64,000 bases of DNA, taken from the NCBI RefSeq assembly GCF_001693775.2, contig NZ_MBEW02000007.1, forward strand, positions 1-64,000. Direction: 5' to 3'. The DNA is from Criibacterium bergeronii (GTDB lineage: Bacteria > Bacillota > Clostridia > Peptostreptococcales > Filifactoraceae). Shown here in pieces: positions 42,622 through 51,218 of this stretch; position 1 is the first letter of the stretch; each line of letters begins with the position of its first letter. The notes below the pieces were generated by a model. It was not told the DNA's origin. It saw only the letters and a program-made list of their open reading frames with translations, and did no database searches. A program made the position numbers and the translations under genes.

Positions 42622-43377
42622 GTGAAAAATGCCATTGGTTATATCAGGGTGTCTACTGAGGAGCAATCTTCTGATGACAAATATGGTATTGATACACAAA
42701 AAGAAGCTATAATAAATTATGCTGGCTCTGAGGGTTACAGAATTGTCCATTGGTGCGTTGATACAATCAGCGGTGCAAAAGATGGCAGAGAGGAACTTGA
42801 CAAGATTCTATACAAACCTGACACTCTACCCTACCACGAAGCTGTAATTGTTTTTAAGAATGACAGGATTGCTCGTGATACGAAGTTGTATTTTTATTAC
42901 TTCTACACTTTGGAAAAAAGGAACATATCTCTCCTATCCACAGAGGAGCACTTCTCTGAGGGAGACGATTTTGCAAATGTATATCGTTCACTCCTAATGT
43001 TTGTAGCGGAGCAGGAAAGGAAAAATATAGCACTTCGTACCGGTAAAGGTCGCTCTCTGAAAGCGAGGTGTGGCGGTTATGCTGGTGGAAATAAACCCTA
43101 TGGGTATAATGTGATAGACGGAAATCTTGTAATCAATCCTGAGGAAGAAGTTATTGTACGATTGATATTCAATCAGTTTGACAATGGTGCCTCTTTAACT
43201 GATATTTGCGAAACACTACATAACAAAGGGTATCTTTCCAGAAAAGGAAAGAGATTTCAGATTTCTACAATCCGTAGTATTATTGGAAATAGAAAGTTAT
43301 ATCAAGGAAAATATAAATATGGGAATATGGATTGGGTAAATGGAGTACACTCTCCTATTCTTATTTCGGAGGTTTAG
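42622..43377 (+). CDS. Small serine recombinase (resolvase-like)
   Basis: 251 aa, GTG start region with AAGGAGG. Resolvase domain with catalytic Ser in AIGYIRVSTEEQ (Ser11) and the FKNDRIARD Arg motif; then a short recombinase domain (YAGGNKPYGYNVIDGNLVIN ... TDICETLHNKGYLSRKGKRFQISTIRSII). It lacks the zinc ribbon and coiled coil of large serine integrases and of the enzyme at 19909. It could mobilise the cassette or invert/excise DNA at sites nearby. Confidence 0.85.
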   Translation: MKNAIGYIRVSTEEQSSDDKYGIDTQKEAIINYAGSEGYRIVHWCVDTISGAKDGREELDKILYKPDTLPYHEAVIVFKNDRIARDTKLYFYYFYTLEKRNISLLSTEEHFSEGDDFANVYRSLLMFVAEQERKNIALRTGKGRSLKARCGGYAGGNKPYGYNVIDGNLVINPEEEVIVRLIFNQFDNGASLTDICETLHNKGYLSRKGKRFQISTIRSIIGNRKLYQGKYKYGNMDWVNGVHSPILISEV

Positions 43378-43378
43378 T

Positions 43379-43789
43379 ATGAAAAAGATATTGAGTATGC
43401 TACTTATAATTTTTTTAATGGGAACTTTAGTTGCCTGCGATGATTCCGAATCAGTTTCGGAACAAAAAGTAACAGAAAATGTTATTTTTGAAAATAATAC
43501 ACTTAAAGCAACATATACAGGTATTTCAGAACAAGGTGTAATGCTTGTTAGGCTTGAGAATAAGACTGAAAATGAGATTACAGTTTTACCTATGGATTCA
43601 TCTGTTGATGGAACTATGATACAATTTTCAAGTGGTACTCTTGCTACTATACAAGGGAACAAGATTTTTAATCAAGGTTGGATAATAGGCAGTGTTCCTA
43701 AAGAGAACATAGAGTTTAAGATGTCTGTCCTTGATGAACAGATGAAAGAAATATTTATAACTGATGTAATACAAATTTATATGGAGTAG
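43379..43789 (+). CDS. Prophage lipoprotein
   Basis: 136 aa with signal peptide and lipobox (MGTLVAC, Cys near residue 20), then a soluble beta-rich domain (NTLKATYTGISEQGVMLVRLENKTENEI). Starts two bases after the recombinase stop. Lipoproteins in the lysogenic part of Gram-positive prophages often block superinfecting phage DNA (as Ltp of TP-J34); that role is inference here. Confidence 0.75.
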   Translation: MKKILSMLLIIFLMGTLVACDDSESVSEQKVTENVIFENNTLKATYTGISEQGVMLVRLENKTENEITVLPMDSSVDGTMIQFSSGTLATIQGNKIFNQGWIIGSVPKENIEFKMSVLDEQMKEIFITDVIQIYME

Positions 43790-43888
43790 ATGAAAATGTT
43801 TATTATAGTAATTTTACTCATCTTCCCTATTGTTCTGTTATCTGAGATAATAAAGCAAAACGAAAAATCACATCGGAGAAGAAAATAA
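43790..43888 (+). CDS. Tiny membrane peptide (32 aa), paralogue of the 41696 peptide
   Basis: MKMFIIVILLIFPIVLLSEI followed by IKQNEKSHRRRK. One hydrophobic helix then a basic tail. Pattern MFIxxxILxFPIxLLxExxK is shared with 41696-41767. ATG directly after the lipoprotein stop; a second in-frame ATG lies at 43796. Confidence 0.6.
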   Translation: MKMFIIVILLIFPIVLLSEIIKQNEKSHRRRK

Positions 43889-43895
43889 TCAATGG

Positions 43896-43938
43896 TGCGT
43901 TATCGCAAAGAGAAATCTCTAAACGATAACGCATTTTT
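43896..43938 (+). terminator. Rho-independent terminator at the end of the cassette
   Basis: TGCGTTATCG (43896-43905) and CGATAACGCA (43924-43933) make a perfect 10-bp stem; the loop itself holds an AGAGA/TCTCT hairpin; a T-rich tail follows. It insulates the cassette from the large terminase gene. Confidence 0.92.
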
Positions 43939-43954
43939 ATTTTGAGGAGGAATT

Positions 43955-45589
43955 ATGGAACAACTACTTGGAAAAATTTTTGAGAAAATTAAAAAGACCC
44001 CTAATGCTATAAATGTGTACGAGGACTTATACTTTATGTGTAAAGAAACAATGAAAACAAATGTGCAACTTGGGGTCAAATATGCTAAACTGCTCTCCTT
44101 TTCTATAGAAAGTCAAATTCTAAAATCAGAAAAGGAAGAAGATATAATATTTTTATTCGGACTTCATAAAAAAGTGCTACTTTTGGCTGCACCTTATGAT
44201 TTTGATAGTTATTTATTATATGTTGAATGGGATAGAGAACCCGATAAGAAGTTTTATGCCCCAAGACGAGAGGTTTTACTCCCTACCGTTCAAGCAATGC
44301 AAGATTTAAGCGATGATAAGTTAGACTTACTTACAATCTCAATGCCACCGGGAACAGGGAAATCAACTTTAGGGATATTCTATCTTTCTAAAGTAATGGG
44401 TAACTTTCCTGACGGTCAAAATCTTGCTTCTGCTCATTCAGGTATGCTAACACGATCGTTTTACGAGGGAGTTAATCAGATAATCACTGACCCCGAATAC
44501 CTATGGAAAGATGTTTTTCCGGGTGTTTATATTGCTGCTACAAACTCAAAAGAAGAAACGATTGACCTTAATAAAAAACATCGCTTCTCTACTCTAACTT
44601 GTAGAGCAATAAATGCTTCTTTAACAGGTGCTACAAGATGTGATAAGATTTTATATGCCGATGACCTTTGCTCAGGTATTGAAGAAGCTATGAGTAAAGA
44701 CCGTTTGGATAAATTGTGGTCGTCATATACTAACGACCTTAAATCTCGTAAAAAAGAGGGAGCTAAAGAAATTCATATTGCCACAAGATGGTCGATTCAC
44801 GATGTAATAGGCAGACTTGAATTACAATATGGAGATGACCCACGAGCTAAGTTCATTGTTCTACCTGCTCTTGATTCTGAAGGCGAGAGTAACTTCAATT
44901 ATGGTTATGGAGTGGGTTTTAGTAAAGACTACTTTGAGGATATGCGAGTAAATCTTGATGAAGCGTCTTTCAAAGCACTTTTTATGAATCAACCTATTGA
45001 GCGTGAGGGTTTATTATATCATTCAGATGAATTGCGAAGATATTTTGAACTACCTCTCGGAGAACCTGACGCTATTATAGGTATTTGTGATACCAAAGAC
45101 AGAGGTAGCGATTATGCTTTTCTTCCTGCGGCTTATGTTTACAGAAATGATTATTATATTGAGGATTGTGTCTGTGATAACGGACTGCCTAATGTTGTGG
45201 ATGCAAGACTTGTAGATATTCTAATAAGACATAAAGTTGGTATGTGCAGATTTGAAAGTAATTCCGCCGGTGGTAGGATAGCTGAAAAAATTCAAACTGA
45301 AATAAAAAAGCGAGAAGGTATAACTCGTATTACAACAAAATTTACAAGTACAAACAAAGAAACTAAGATTATCGTCAATAGTGCTTGGGTTAAAGAACAT
45401 TGCTTATTCAAGGACGAAAGCCTATATAAGAGAAACAGTGATTATGGCAAAATGATAAATATGCTTGTCTCTTATACAGTTGCCGGTAGAAATAAAAACG
45501 ATGATGTTCCTGATGGAATGGCAATGCTTGCTGAATTTGCTCAGAGTTTGTCAGGAGCTAAAGTTGAAATCTTCAAAAGACCTTGGTAA
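43955..45589 (+). CDS. Terminase large subunit
   Basis: 544 aa. N-terminal ATPase with Walker A SMPPGTGKST (about 129-138), a Walker B-type ILYADDL near 228 and coupling motif HIATRW; C-terminal nuclease domain with acidic residues in GICDTKDRGSDYAFL and the final DDVPDGMAMLAEF. It packages DNA into the procapsid through the portal. AGGAGG precedes ATG. It is separated from the small subunit by the cassette. Confidence 0.93.
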   Translation: MEQLLGKIFEKIKKTPNAINVYEDLYFMCKETMKTNVQLGVKYAKLLSFSIESQILKSEKEEDIIFLFGLHKKVLLLAAPYDFDSYLLYVEWDREPDKKFYAPRREVLLPTVQAMQDLSDDKLDLLTISMPPGTGKSTLGIFYLSKVMGNFPDGQNLASAHSGMLTRSFYEGVNQIITDPEYLWKDVFPGVYIAATNSKEETIDLNKKHRFSTLTCRAINASLTGATRCDKILYADDLCSGIEEAMSKDRLDKLWSSYTNDLKSRKKEGAKEIHIATRWSIHDVIGRLELQYGDDPRAKFIVLPALDSEGESNFNYGYGVGFSKDYFEDMRVNLDEASFKALFMNQPIEREGLLYHSDELRRYFELPLGEPDAIIGICDTKDRGSDYAFLPAAYVYRNDYYIEDCVCDNGLPNVVDARLVDILIRHKVGMCRFESNSAGGRIAEKIQTEIKKREGITRITTKFTSTNKETKIIVNSAWVKEHCLFKDESLYKRNSDYGKMINMLVSYTVAGRNKNDDVPDGMAMLAEFAQSLSGAKVEIFKRPW

Positions 45590-45652
45590 TCGAAAGTAGA
45601 TTAAAAATTTACACGAATATTCTATATTATCAACATATTGTGGATAATATAG

Positions 45653-45681
45653 TTGACAAGCACAATATATTGTGATATATT
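45653..45681 (+). promoter_or_regulatory. Promoter with palindromic operator before the portal gene
   Basis: TTGACA (45653-45658), 17-base spacer, TATATT (45676-45681). The spacer holds the perfect palindrome CACAATATATTGTG (45661-45674), so a regulator bound there would block RNA polymerase. A terminator follows within 90 bases. Confidence 0.75.
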
Positions 45682-45709
45682 TCAATGTGAAATAAACCAA
45701 AATTTAATG

Positions 45710-45763
45710 GGTGCATAATTGCACGAGGTAAATTAGACCTCGAACAATTATGTACCTTTTTTT
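45710..45763 (+). terminator. Two-part hairpin terminator in the portal gene leader
   Basis: Outer arms GGTGCATAATTG (45710-45721) and CAATTATGTACC (45745-45756) pair over 12 bp (one G-T); inside, CGAGGT (45724) and ACCTCG (45737) form a second perfect stem. Seven T follow. Together with the promoter at 45653 it defines a short RNA of about 75 nt or an attenuator. The rest of the 45590-45786 gap has no gene. Confidence 0.9.
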
Positions 45764-45786
45764 ATTTCGCAGAAAGGAGGTTAATC

Positions 45787-47193
45787 GTGGGGCATAACAT
45801 TGATAGTGCAAAAACACCTTATCTCACAAGAGATTTGAACGGTCGTAGAATCATCTCATCAAGTGTGAGTAACATTACCGAATCAAATGTAATCGAAGTT
45901 TTGGATAAAGCATTTGCTACACACGAGCTTAACCGAAGCGAAATAGATTATCTTTGGAAATATTATCGTGGGCAGCAGCCTATCAGATATAGACAAAAGG
46001 AAGTGCGACCTGAAATATGTAATCGTATTGTAGAAAACAGGGCAAACGAAATAGTTTCGTTTAAGGTAGGTTATCTTTGCGGAGAGCCTATTCAGTATGT
46101 AAGTCGTAGTAGTGAAGAAAAAGTCGTTGAACAAATCAATAAACTAAACGAAATGATGTTCGCTGAGGACAAAGTTTCTCAAGACCAAGAATTAGTGGAA
46201 TGGCAAATGATTTGTGGCACAGCTTTCAGACTTGTTTTACCCGATGATGTAAATGAAATTGATGAAGCACCTTTTGAAATTTATACGCTCGACCCAAGAG
46301 ATACTTTCATTGTTTATTCAAATGATATTGGGAACAAACCATTGATGGCGGTTAAGTACAGTGTAGATGAACACGACTTGCTTAGATATTCAGTATATAC
46401 GGAAAGTCAGTATTTCTTGATAGAAAATGGTTTAATTAAGGCTAATAAGTCACACGCACTTAATATGATACCAATTTTTGAATATCCAGCTAACAATGCA
46501 AGGCTCGGTGCATTTGAAATAGTGCTTCCGTTACTTGACGCAATCAATAATGTTGTCAGCAACAGACTTGATGGGATTGAGCAATTTATTCAAGCTTTTA
46601 TAAAGTTTGTAAATTGCGATATTACGAAAGAGGAATACAAAGAGTTCTTAGAACTTGGTGCAATTAAAGTTAAATCAGTTGACGGTCAAAGAGCTGATGT
46701 AGATATGGTTACAACAGAACTCAGCCAAGACCAAACTCAAACTCTAAAAGAAGATTTATATAATGCTGTGCTTACAATATGTGGTATGCCAAACCGAAAT
46801 GGCGGGTCATCTACAAGTGATACAGGAACAGCTGTATTACTCAGAGATGGCTGGTCTCTTGCAGAAGCAAGAGCTAAAGATTCTGAACATATATTCAAGA
46901 AGTCAGAGAAAAAAATGCTCAAGTTAATACTTAGGATTTGTAGAGATTTAGCAGGGTTTGATTTGTTGCTAAAAGACATCGATATGAAATTTACAAGAAG
47001 GAATTACGAAGCTATTCAAAGTAAATCCCAAGTTCTTGTATCTATGCTACAGCAACCTAAAATCCACCCTCGTCTTGCTTTTTTACATTCAGGATTATTT
47101 ACAGACGCAGAATCAGCGTATGCAATGAGTAAAGAGTATTACGATGAATTGATGATTGAGGAACAAAAAAAAAATAAAAGAAACTCAAGTTGA
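45787..47193 (+). CDS. Portal protein (SPP1 gp6-like)
   Basis: 468 aa, GTG start with AAAGGAGG. Family pattern: WKYYRGQQPI, RPEICNRIVENRANEIVSFKVGYLCGEPIQY, YTLDPRDTFIVYSNDIGNKPLMAVKY, PIFEYPANNARLGAFEIVLPLLDAIN, typical of SPP1-like portals. It forms the ring through which DNA enters and leaves. It follows the terminase as expected. A poly-A tract (47166-47175) occurs at the 3' end. Confidence 0.92.
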   Translation: MGHNIDSAKTPYLTRDLNGRRIISSSVSNITESNVIEVLDKAFATHELNRSEIDYLWKYYRGQQPIRYRQKEVRPEICNRIVENRANEIVSFKVGYLCGEPIQYVSRSSEEKVVEQINKLNEMMFAEDKVSQDQELVEWQMICGTAFRLVLPDDVNEIDEAPFEIYTLDPRDTFIVYSNDIGNKPLMAVKYSVDEHDLLRYSVYTESQYFLIENGLIKANKSHALNMIPIFEYPANNARLGAFEIVLPLLDAINNVVSNRLDGIEQFIQAFIKFVNCDITKEEYKEFLELGAIKVKSVDGQRADVDMVTTELSQDQTQTLKEDLYNAVLTICGMPNRNGGSSTSDTGTAVLLRDGWSLAEARAKDSEHIFKKSEKKMLKLILRICRDLAGFDLLLKDIDMKFTRRNYEAIQSKSQVLVSMLQQPKIHPRLAFLHSGLFTDAESAYAMSKEYYDELMIEEQKKNKRNSS

Positions 47194-47288
47194 TTAGTGA
47201 GGGAACACTTATAAAACGCAAAGGTCAGACAAGACCATAAAACAGAAAAACTAAATGGAGTGAACCATATAAACGCAAGGAGGAAAAT

Positions 47289-47867
47289 ATGAATTTCAAA
47301 GATTTATTAGGAGACGCTTATAAAGAAGGTATGACACTTGAGGAGATTGAAGCTGCACTTAGTGAAATTACTCCACCCGGAGATAGCTTGGCTGAAATCG
47401 AAAGACTGAAAGCTGCTTTATCTAAAAGCAATAGTGAAGCAGCCGGTTATAAGAAACAGCTACGAGAAAAACTTACAGAGGACGAGCAGAAAGCTCAGAA
47501 AGACGCTGAGGAAAAAGCCGAACTTGAGGAAAAGTACAAGAAACTTCTTCACGAAACAGAGGTGTCGAAAACTAAGGCTAAGTTATTAGCTTTGGGTTAT
47601 GAAGAAAAGCTTGCGGAAGAAACAGCTGAAGCAATGGCTAATGGAGAATTGGAAAAAGTATTTTCTAATCAGCAGAAACATCAGCAGAATTTGGAAAAGA
47701 AAATTCGAGCAGAAGTTTTGAAAGACACTCCACCGCCCGTTGGTGGAAAAGGAGATGATACGATGACGCTTGAAAAGCTACAGAAGATGTCTCCTGAGGA
47801 ACGCTACGAGTTCTCAATTAAAAACCCACAAGAATATAAAACACTTTATACAGGAGGTAATGAATAA
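47289..47867 (+). CDS. Scaffold protein (gp20-like)
   Basis: 192 aa, Glu/Lys-rich coiled coil (SLAEIERLKAALSKSNSEAAGYKKQLREKL, then ELEEKYKKLL) with a flexible C-terminal region. This composition, place and length fit phage scaffolding proteins that guide capsid assembly. It overlaps the capsid gene by one base. Confidence 0.88.
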   Translation: MNFKDLLGDAYKEGMTLEEIEAALSEITPPGDSLAEIERLKAALSKSNSEAAGYKKQLREKLTEDEQKAQKDAEEKAELEEKYKKLLHETEVSKTKAKLLALGYEEKLAEETAEAMANGELEKVFSNQQKHQQNLEKKIRAEVLKDTPPPVGGKGDDTMTLEKLQKMSPEERYEFSIKNPQEYKTLYTGGNE

Positions 47868-48793
47868 TGGCACATAAGATTTATGATAATTTCTACCTAT
47901 CAAATGAGGTAGAGGACCAGTTCAATTCACACTTGAACTTACAGCAGTTTTGTACAGTAGATAACTCTCTTGTCGGCACAGTCGGAATGAAAAGAAAAAT
48001 CAATGTATATTCTGCTACCAGTGGAACAGAAAAACTGAAAATGGGAAAAGGTAACACTAAGTCAATCGAGGTTTCTCATACTCAGAGGGAATATGAAATC
48101 GAGATGGCTCAAAACCGTTTTGACTATTTTGATGAACAGGAAATGACAGACCCTATGCTTGTTCCTGTAGGTACAAAACATATGGGAACAGATATGTTTA
48201 ATACTGTCAACGGAGATATTTACGGAGAGTTTAAGAAAGCTCCGATGGTAGTTGTTTCACAGGCGATAGGATTCGATTCATTTGTGGACGCAGTTGCTTC
48301 GCTTGATATTGAAAGCACCGACAATGACCCTGCGACTGTTGCACCGATGACATTTGCGTTCGTACACGGTACAGATGTTGCAGAGCTTAGAAAATCTCTC
48401 AAGGAAGAACTCAAGTATGTAGAATCTTTTGCAAGAACCGGCTATGTAGGTACAGTTGGTGGTGTAAATATTTACACTAAGAAAGACGCTACAAAAGGTA
48501 CTATCGTAGTTGCTACTAAAAAGGCAGTTACAATTTTCAATAAGAAAGGTACTGAAATTGAGCAGGAAAGAGACGGCAATATTCGCAAGAATAGCATTTT
48601 CTCAAGAAAATACTATCAGGTTGCACTGACAAACGAAACTAAGGCTGTAAGAATCATCAAAGGAACGGCTGAAATATCGTCGGACACAGAGGTTAAACCT
48701 GATAAGGTTTACTATGCGAAAACAGATAGCGGATATATCGTAGGAACACCTACAGCAAATCCTAAGACTGAGAAATTCTACGAAATTAAGTAG
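47867..48793 (+). CDS. Major capsid protein
   Basis: 308 aa. HK97-type layout: N-terminal arm, core with GTVGMKRKINVYSATSGTEKL, spine helix, then the domain ending IRKNSIFSRKYYQVALTNETKAVRI. About 45 extra C-terminal residues (EISSDTEVKPDKVYYAKT) may form a surface decoration. Position after scaffold supports the call. Confidence 0.87.
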   Translation: MAHKIYDNFYLSNEVEDQFNSHLNLQQFCTVDNSLVGTVGMKRKINVYSATSGTEKLKMGKGNTKSIEVSHTQREYEIEMAQNRFDYFDEQEMTDPMLVPVGTKHMGTDMFNTVNGDIYGEFKKAPMVVVSQAIGFDSFVDAVASLDIESTDNDPATVAPMTFAFVHGTDVAELRKSLKEELKYVESFARTGYVGTVGGVNIYTKKDATKGTIVVATKKAVTIFNKKGTEIEQERDGNIRKNSIFSRKYYQVALTNETKAVRIIKGTAEISSDTEVKPDKVYYAKTDSGYIVGTPTANPKTEKFYEIK

Positions 48794-48811
48794 TTAAAGG
48801 AGGTGGATAAT

Positions 48812-49129
48812 ATGACTTATAGTGAAAAGTTGACCGTTCTGAGAACAATGGTAGGCGACCTCGATACTGATGAAGTGTTATCCACCTATCTAAAAATCTC
48901 AGGGGCTAAAATTTTAGCAAAAGCATATCCTTATGATGAGACAGTGGAAGAAGTTCCTAAGAAATATTCAGTTCTTCAATGCGAAATTGCAGCATATCTA
49001 CTTAACAAACGAGGTGCTGAAGGACAGATTTCACACTCGGAAAATGGAATATCTCGTGCGTATGAAAATGCCGATGTTCCCCCTTCAATGCTCAAAACAG
49101 TTACGTCATACTGTGGGGTGGTTAAATGA
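48812..49129 (+). CDS. Head-tail connector (gp6/gp15-like)
   Basis: 105 aa, helical: KLTVLRTMVGDLDTDEVLSTYLKISGAKILAKAYPYDE, QCEIAAYLLNKRGAEGQISHSENGISRAYENADVP. Typical of DNA-packaging/connector proteins that bind beneath the portal. ATG at 48812 behind AAAGGAGG; an upstream GTG overlaps this site. Confidence 0.85.
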   Translation: MTYSEKLTVLRTMVGDLDTDEVLSTYLKISGAKILAKAYPYDETVEEVPKKYSVLQCEIAAYLLNKRGAEGQISHSENGISRAYENADVPPSMLKTVTSYCGVVK

Positions 49130-49506
49130 AAACATTGAATAGGAATAAAACAAAGTTTTACTATGCTTTGTATGAGAGTAAGCAACCTGTTAAGGACGAA
49201 TATGGAAATCCTACAAGTGAATATGAGATAGTACATTCTGACCCTAAAAAATATTTCGCTAATATATCAGCGGCTAAGGGAGAAACACAAACAAGACAAT
49301 TCGGAGAAAGCGAGGATTACGACAAAGTAATAGTTATGGACAATAACTTGCCGAGGATTGATGAGTATTCTGTTTTGTGGATAGATAGATTACCTCAGTT
49401 TGATAATGATGGTAAAACTACTACACCTTACGATTATGAGGTTAAGGAAGTTGCAAGTAGCTTGAATAGTGTTTCCATCGCAGTCAGCAAGGTTAATGTT
49501 TCATAG
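49126..49506 (+). CDS. Head closure / head-tail stopper protein
   Basis: 126 aa, beta-rich: TKFYYALYESKQPVKDEYGNPTSEYEIVHSDP ... YDKVIVMDNNLPRIDEYSVLWID. Pattern and place agree with gp16-like stoppers that seal the head after packaging. It overlaps the previous gene by four bases. Confidence 0.78.
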   Translation: MKTLNRNKTKFYYALYESKQPVKDEYGNPTSEYEIVHSDPKKYFANISAAKGETQTRQFGESEDYDKVIVMDNNLPRIDEYSVLWIDRLPQFDNDGKTTTPYDYEVKEVASSLNSVSIAVSKVNVS

Positions 49507-49517
49507 AGGTAGTCATA

Positions 49518-50039
49518 ATGGGTAAAAAAGTCATCGTTTGTGGCTTGTCTGAAGGAGAAATAGATAAAGCCATTAGAGAGCTTGAAAAATATAAACAGGA
49601 AATAGTAACTAAGACTGACCTTTTAAGAAATAAGGTAGCCGAGTTAATTGAAAAGAAAGCACAAATGGGATTCAACGGAGCTATTTTAGATGATTTGGTA
49701 AAAGGTGGAGTTCGATACGCTAATGTTGATGTTTCAGTAGACAGTAAGGGTTCTACTACACTTGTTGTAGCAAATGGAGAGGACGCAATATGGGTCGAGT
49801 TTGGAGCAGGTGTATATCATAATAGCGGTGCAGGAAGTTCGCTACACCCACGAGGTTCAGAAGTTGGATTTACGATTGGTAGCTTCGGTAAAGGTTTCGG
49901 AAAGAAAGGAGTATGGGGTTTCTATGAAGATGGAGAATTAAAGCTCACGCACGGAACACCTGCAATTATGCCAATGTACGAAGCAATGAAAACTACTTGT
50001 CAAGAAATCGCAATGATAGCTAAGGAGGTGTTCAGATGA
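49518..50039 (+). CDS. HK97 gp10-like tail component
   Basis: 173 aa. VRYANVDVSVDSKGSTTLVVANGEDAIWVEFGAGVYHN and PAIMPMYEAMKTTCQEI match the HK97-gp10 tail-terminator group; the WVEFGAG segment is typical. Joins head and tail. Confidence 0.83.
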   Translation: MGKKVIVCGLSEGEIDKAIRELEKYKQEIVTKTDLLRNKVAELIEKKAQMGFNGAILDDLVKGGVRYANVDVSVDSKGSTTLVVANGEDAIWVEFGAGVYHNSGAGSSLHPRGSEVGFTIGSFGKGFGKKGVWGFYEDGELKLTHGTPAIMPMYEAMKTTCQEIAMIAKEVFR

Positions 50040-50440
50040 TTGATGTGGAAAATGAAGTTTTTGACATAACATCTAACAAAGTCAGAGAACAATATCCTAA
50101 AGTCTATATGACAGGAGAATATGTTAAATCTCCTCCTTCGTTTCCTTGTGTATCAATTCTTGAGGTAGACAATCAAATATACCGAAATACACGAACATCA
50201 GGTTCTATAGAAAACCATTCACAGGTTTTATATGAGGTAAATGTCTACTCAAACAGAAAAACAGGCAAAAAAAGTGAAGCTAAAAACATATTGTCAATTA
50301 TTGATAAAGAGATGGAAAAATTAGGCTTTACAAGAGTAATGGCAAGCCCTGTGCCTAATGAACAGGACGCAACAATATATCGTATGGTTGCAAGATACCG
50401 TGCGGTTGTATCAAAAGAAAAAGTAATTTATAGGAGGTAA
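50036..50440 (+). CDS. Tail completion/terminator protein (gp11/minor capsid type)
   Basis: 134 aa. Pattern VREQYPKVYMTGEYVKSPPSFPCVSILEVDNQ ... YEVNVYSNRKTGKKSEAKNI ... YRMVARYRAVVSKEKVIYRR, the usual form of the gene between gp10 and the tail tube. Four-base overlap upstream. Confidence 0.8.
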   Translation: MIDVENEVFDITSNKVREQYPKVYMTGEYVKSPPSFPCVSILEVDNQIYRNTRTSGSIENHSQVLYEVNVYSNRKTGKKSEAKNILSIIDKEMEKLGFTRVMASPVPNEQDATIYRMVARYRAVVSKEKVIYRR

Positions 50441-50445
50441 ATAAA

Positions 50446-50868
50446 ATGGCAATTAGCACCTACAAAATCTTTTTAATGTACAAGGATAGTTCCGATTGGC
50501 AGAAACTCATTGACATTAAAGAGTTCCCTGACCTTGGAGGAACACCTGAAATGTTGGAAACAACTACTCTTTCAGACAAAATGCAAACTTATATTCCGGG
50601 TATTCAAAGCCTTGACGCTATGGAGTTCTCAGCGAACTATACTCTTGAAGAATATAAGAAGTTAAAGGCACTTGAGGGTACAGAGAAAGAATATGCAGTA
50701 TGGCTTGGTGGTACAGAAGCTGGAGATAACCTTACTCCTACCGGCTCTCAGGGTAAATTCAAATTCAAAGGTCAGCTTTCTGTATTCCCCGTTGGCGGCG
50801 GTGTAAATGAAGTCGTTGGTATGACTATCACAATCGCACCATCTACACCAATTTCACAAGAAGCATAA
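50446..50868 (+). CDS. Major tail tube protein
   Basis: 140 aa, beta-sandwich pattern: STYKIFLMYKDSSDWQKLIDIKEFPDLGG, TTTLSDKMQTYIPGIQSLDAMEFSANYTLEEYKKLK, KFKGQLSVFPVGGGVNEVVGMTITIAPSTPI. Subunit of the non-contractile tail tube. Confidence 0.87.
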   Translation: MAISTYKIFLMYKDSSDWQKLIDIKEFPDLGGTPEMLETTTLSDKMQTYIPGIQSLDAMEFSANYTLEEYKKLKALEGTEKEYAVWLGGTEAGDNLTPTGSQGKFKFKGQLSVFPVGGGVNEVVGMTITIAPSTPISQEA

Positions 50869-50888
50869 TAATTCGGAGGTAAATAAAA

Positions 50889-51218
50889 ATGGCAAAACAA
50901 TTAAGATTTAATTTCAAAGAAAAAGATTACACTTTGGAGTTTACAAGAAAAACCGTAACAGAAATGGAGAAAAAGGGCTTTATTGCTTCTGAGGTTGAAG
51001 ATAAGCCGATGTCCACTCTGCCTGCTCTCTTTGAGGGTGCTTTTCTTGCTCATCATAGATTTGAGAAGAAAGAAACTATCAATGAAATTTTCTCAAAGAT
51101 GACAAACAAGGAGGAGCTAATCGGTAAGTTGGCTGAAATGTATAACGAACCTATTATAGCTCTTGTTGAAGAACCGGCAGAATCAGAGGGAAACTTGAGC
51201 TGGACAGCGAGCTTCTAA
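50889..51218 (+). CDS. Tail assembly chaperone G
   Basis: 109 aa: KQLRFNFKEKDYTLEFTRKTVTEMEKKGF ... LPALFEGAFLAHHRFEKKETINEIFSKM. Equivalent to lambda gpG; it coats the tape measure before tube assembly. The slip site GGGAAAC at 51188 lets part of the ribosomes move to the -1 frame and make the longer GT form. Confidence 0.85.
   Translation: MAKQLRFNFKEKDYTLEFTRKTVTEMEKKGFIASEVEDKPMSTLPALFEGAFLAHHRFEKKETINEIFSKMTNKEELIGKLAEMYNEPIIALVEEPAESEGNLSWTASF
51188..51194 (+). promoter_or_regulatory. Programmed -1 frameshift site GGGAAAC
   Basis: The heptamer is phased as G GGA AAC in the G frame. After a one-base slip the ribosome reads on in the frame that opens at 51170 and runs to 51670 (…N-LELDSELLSSSLS…). 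The G stop follows at 51216. Lambda uses GGGAAAG at the same place. Confidence 0.88.
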
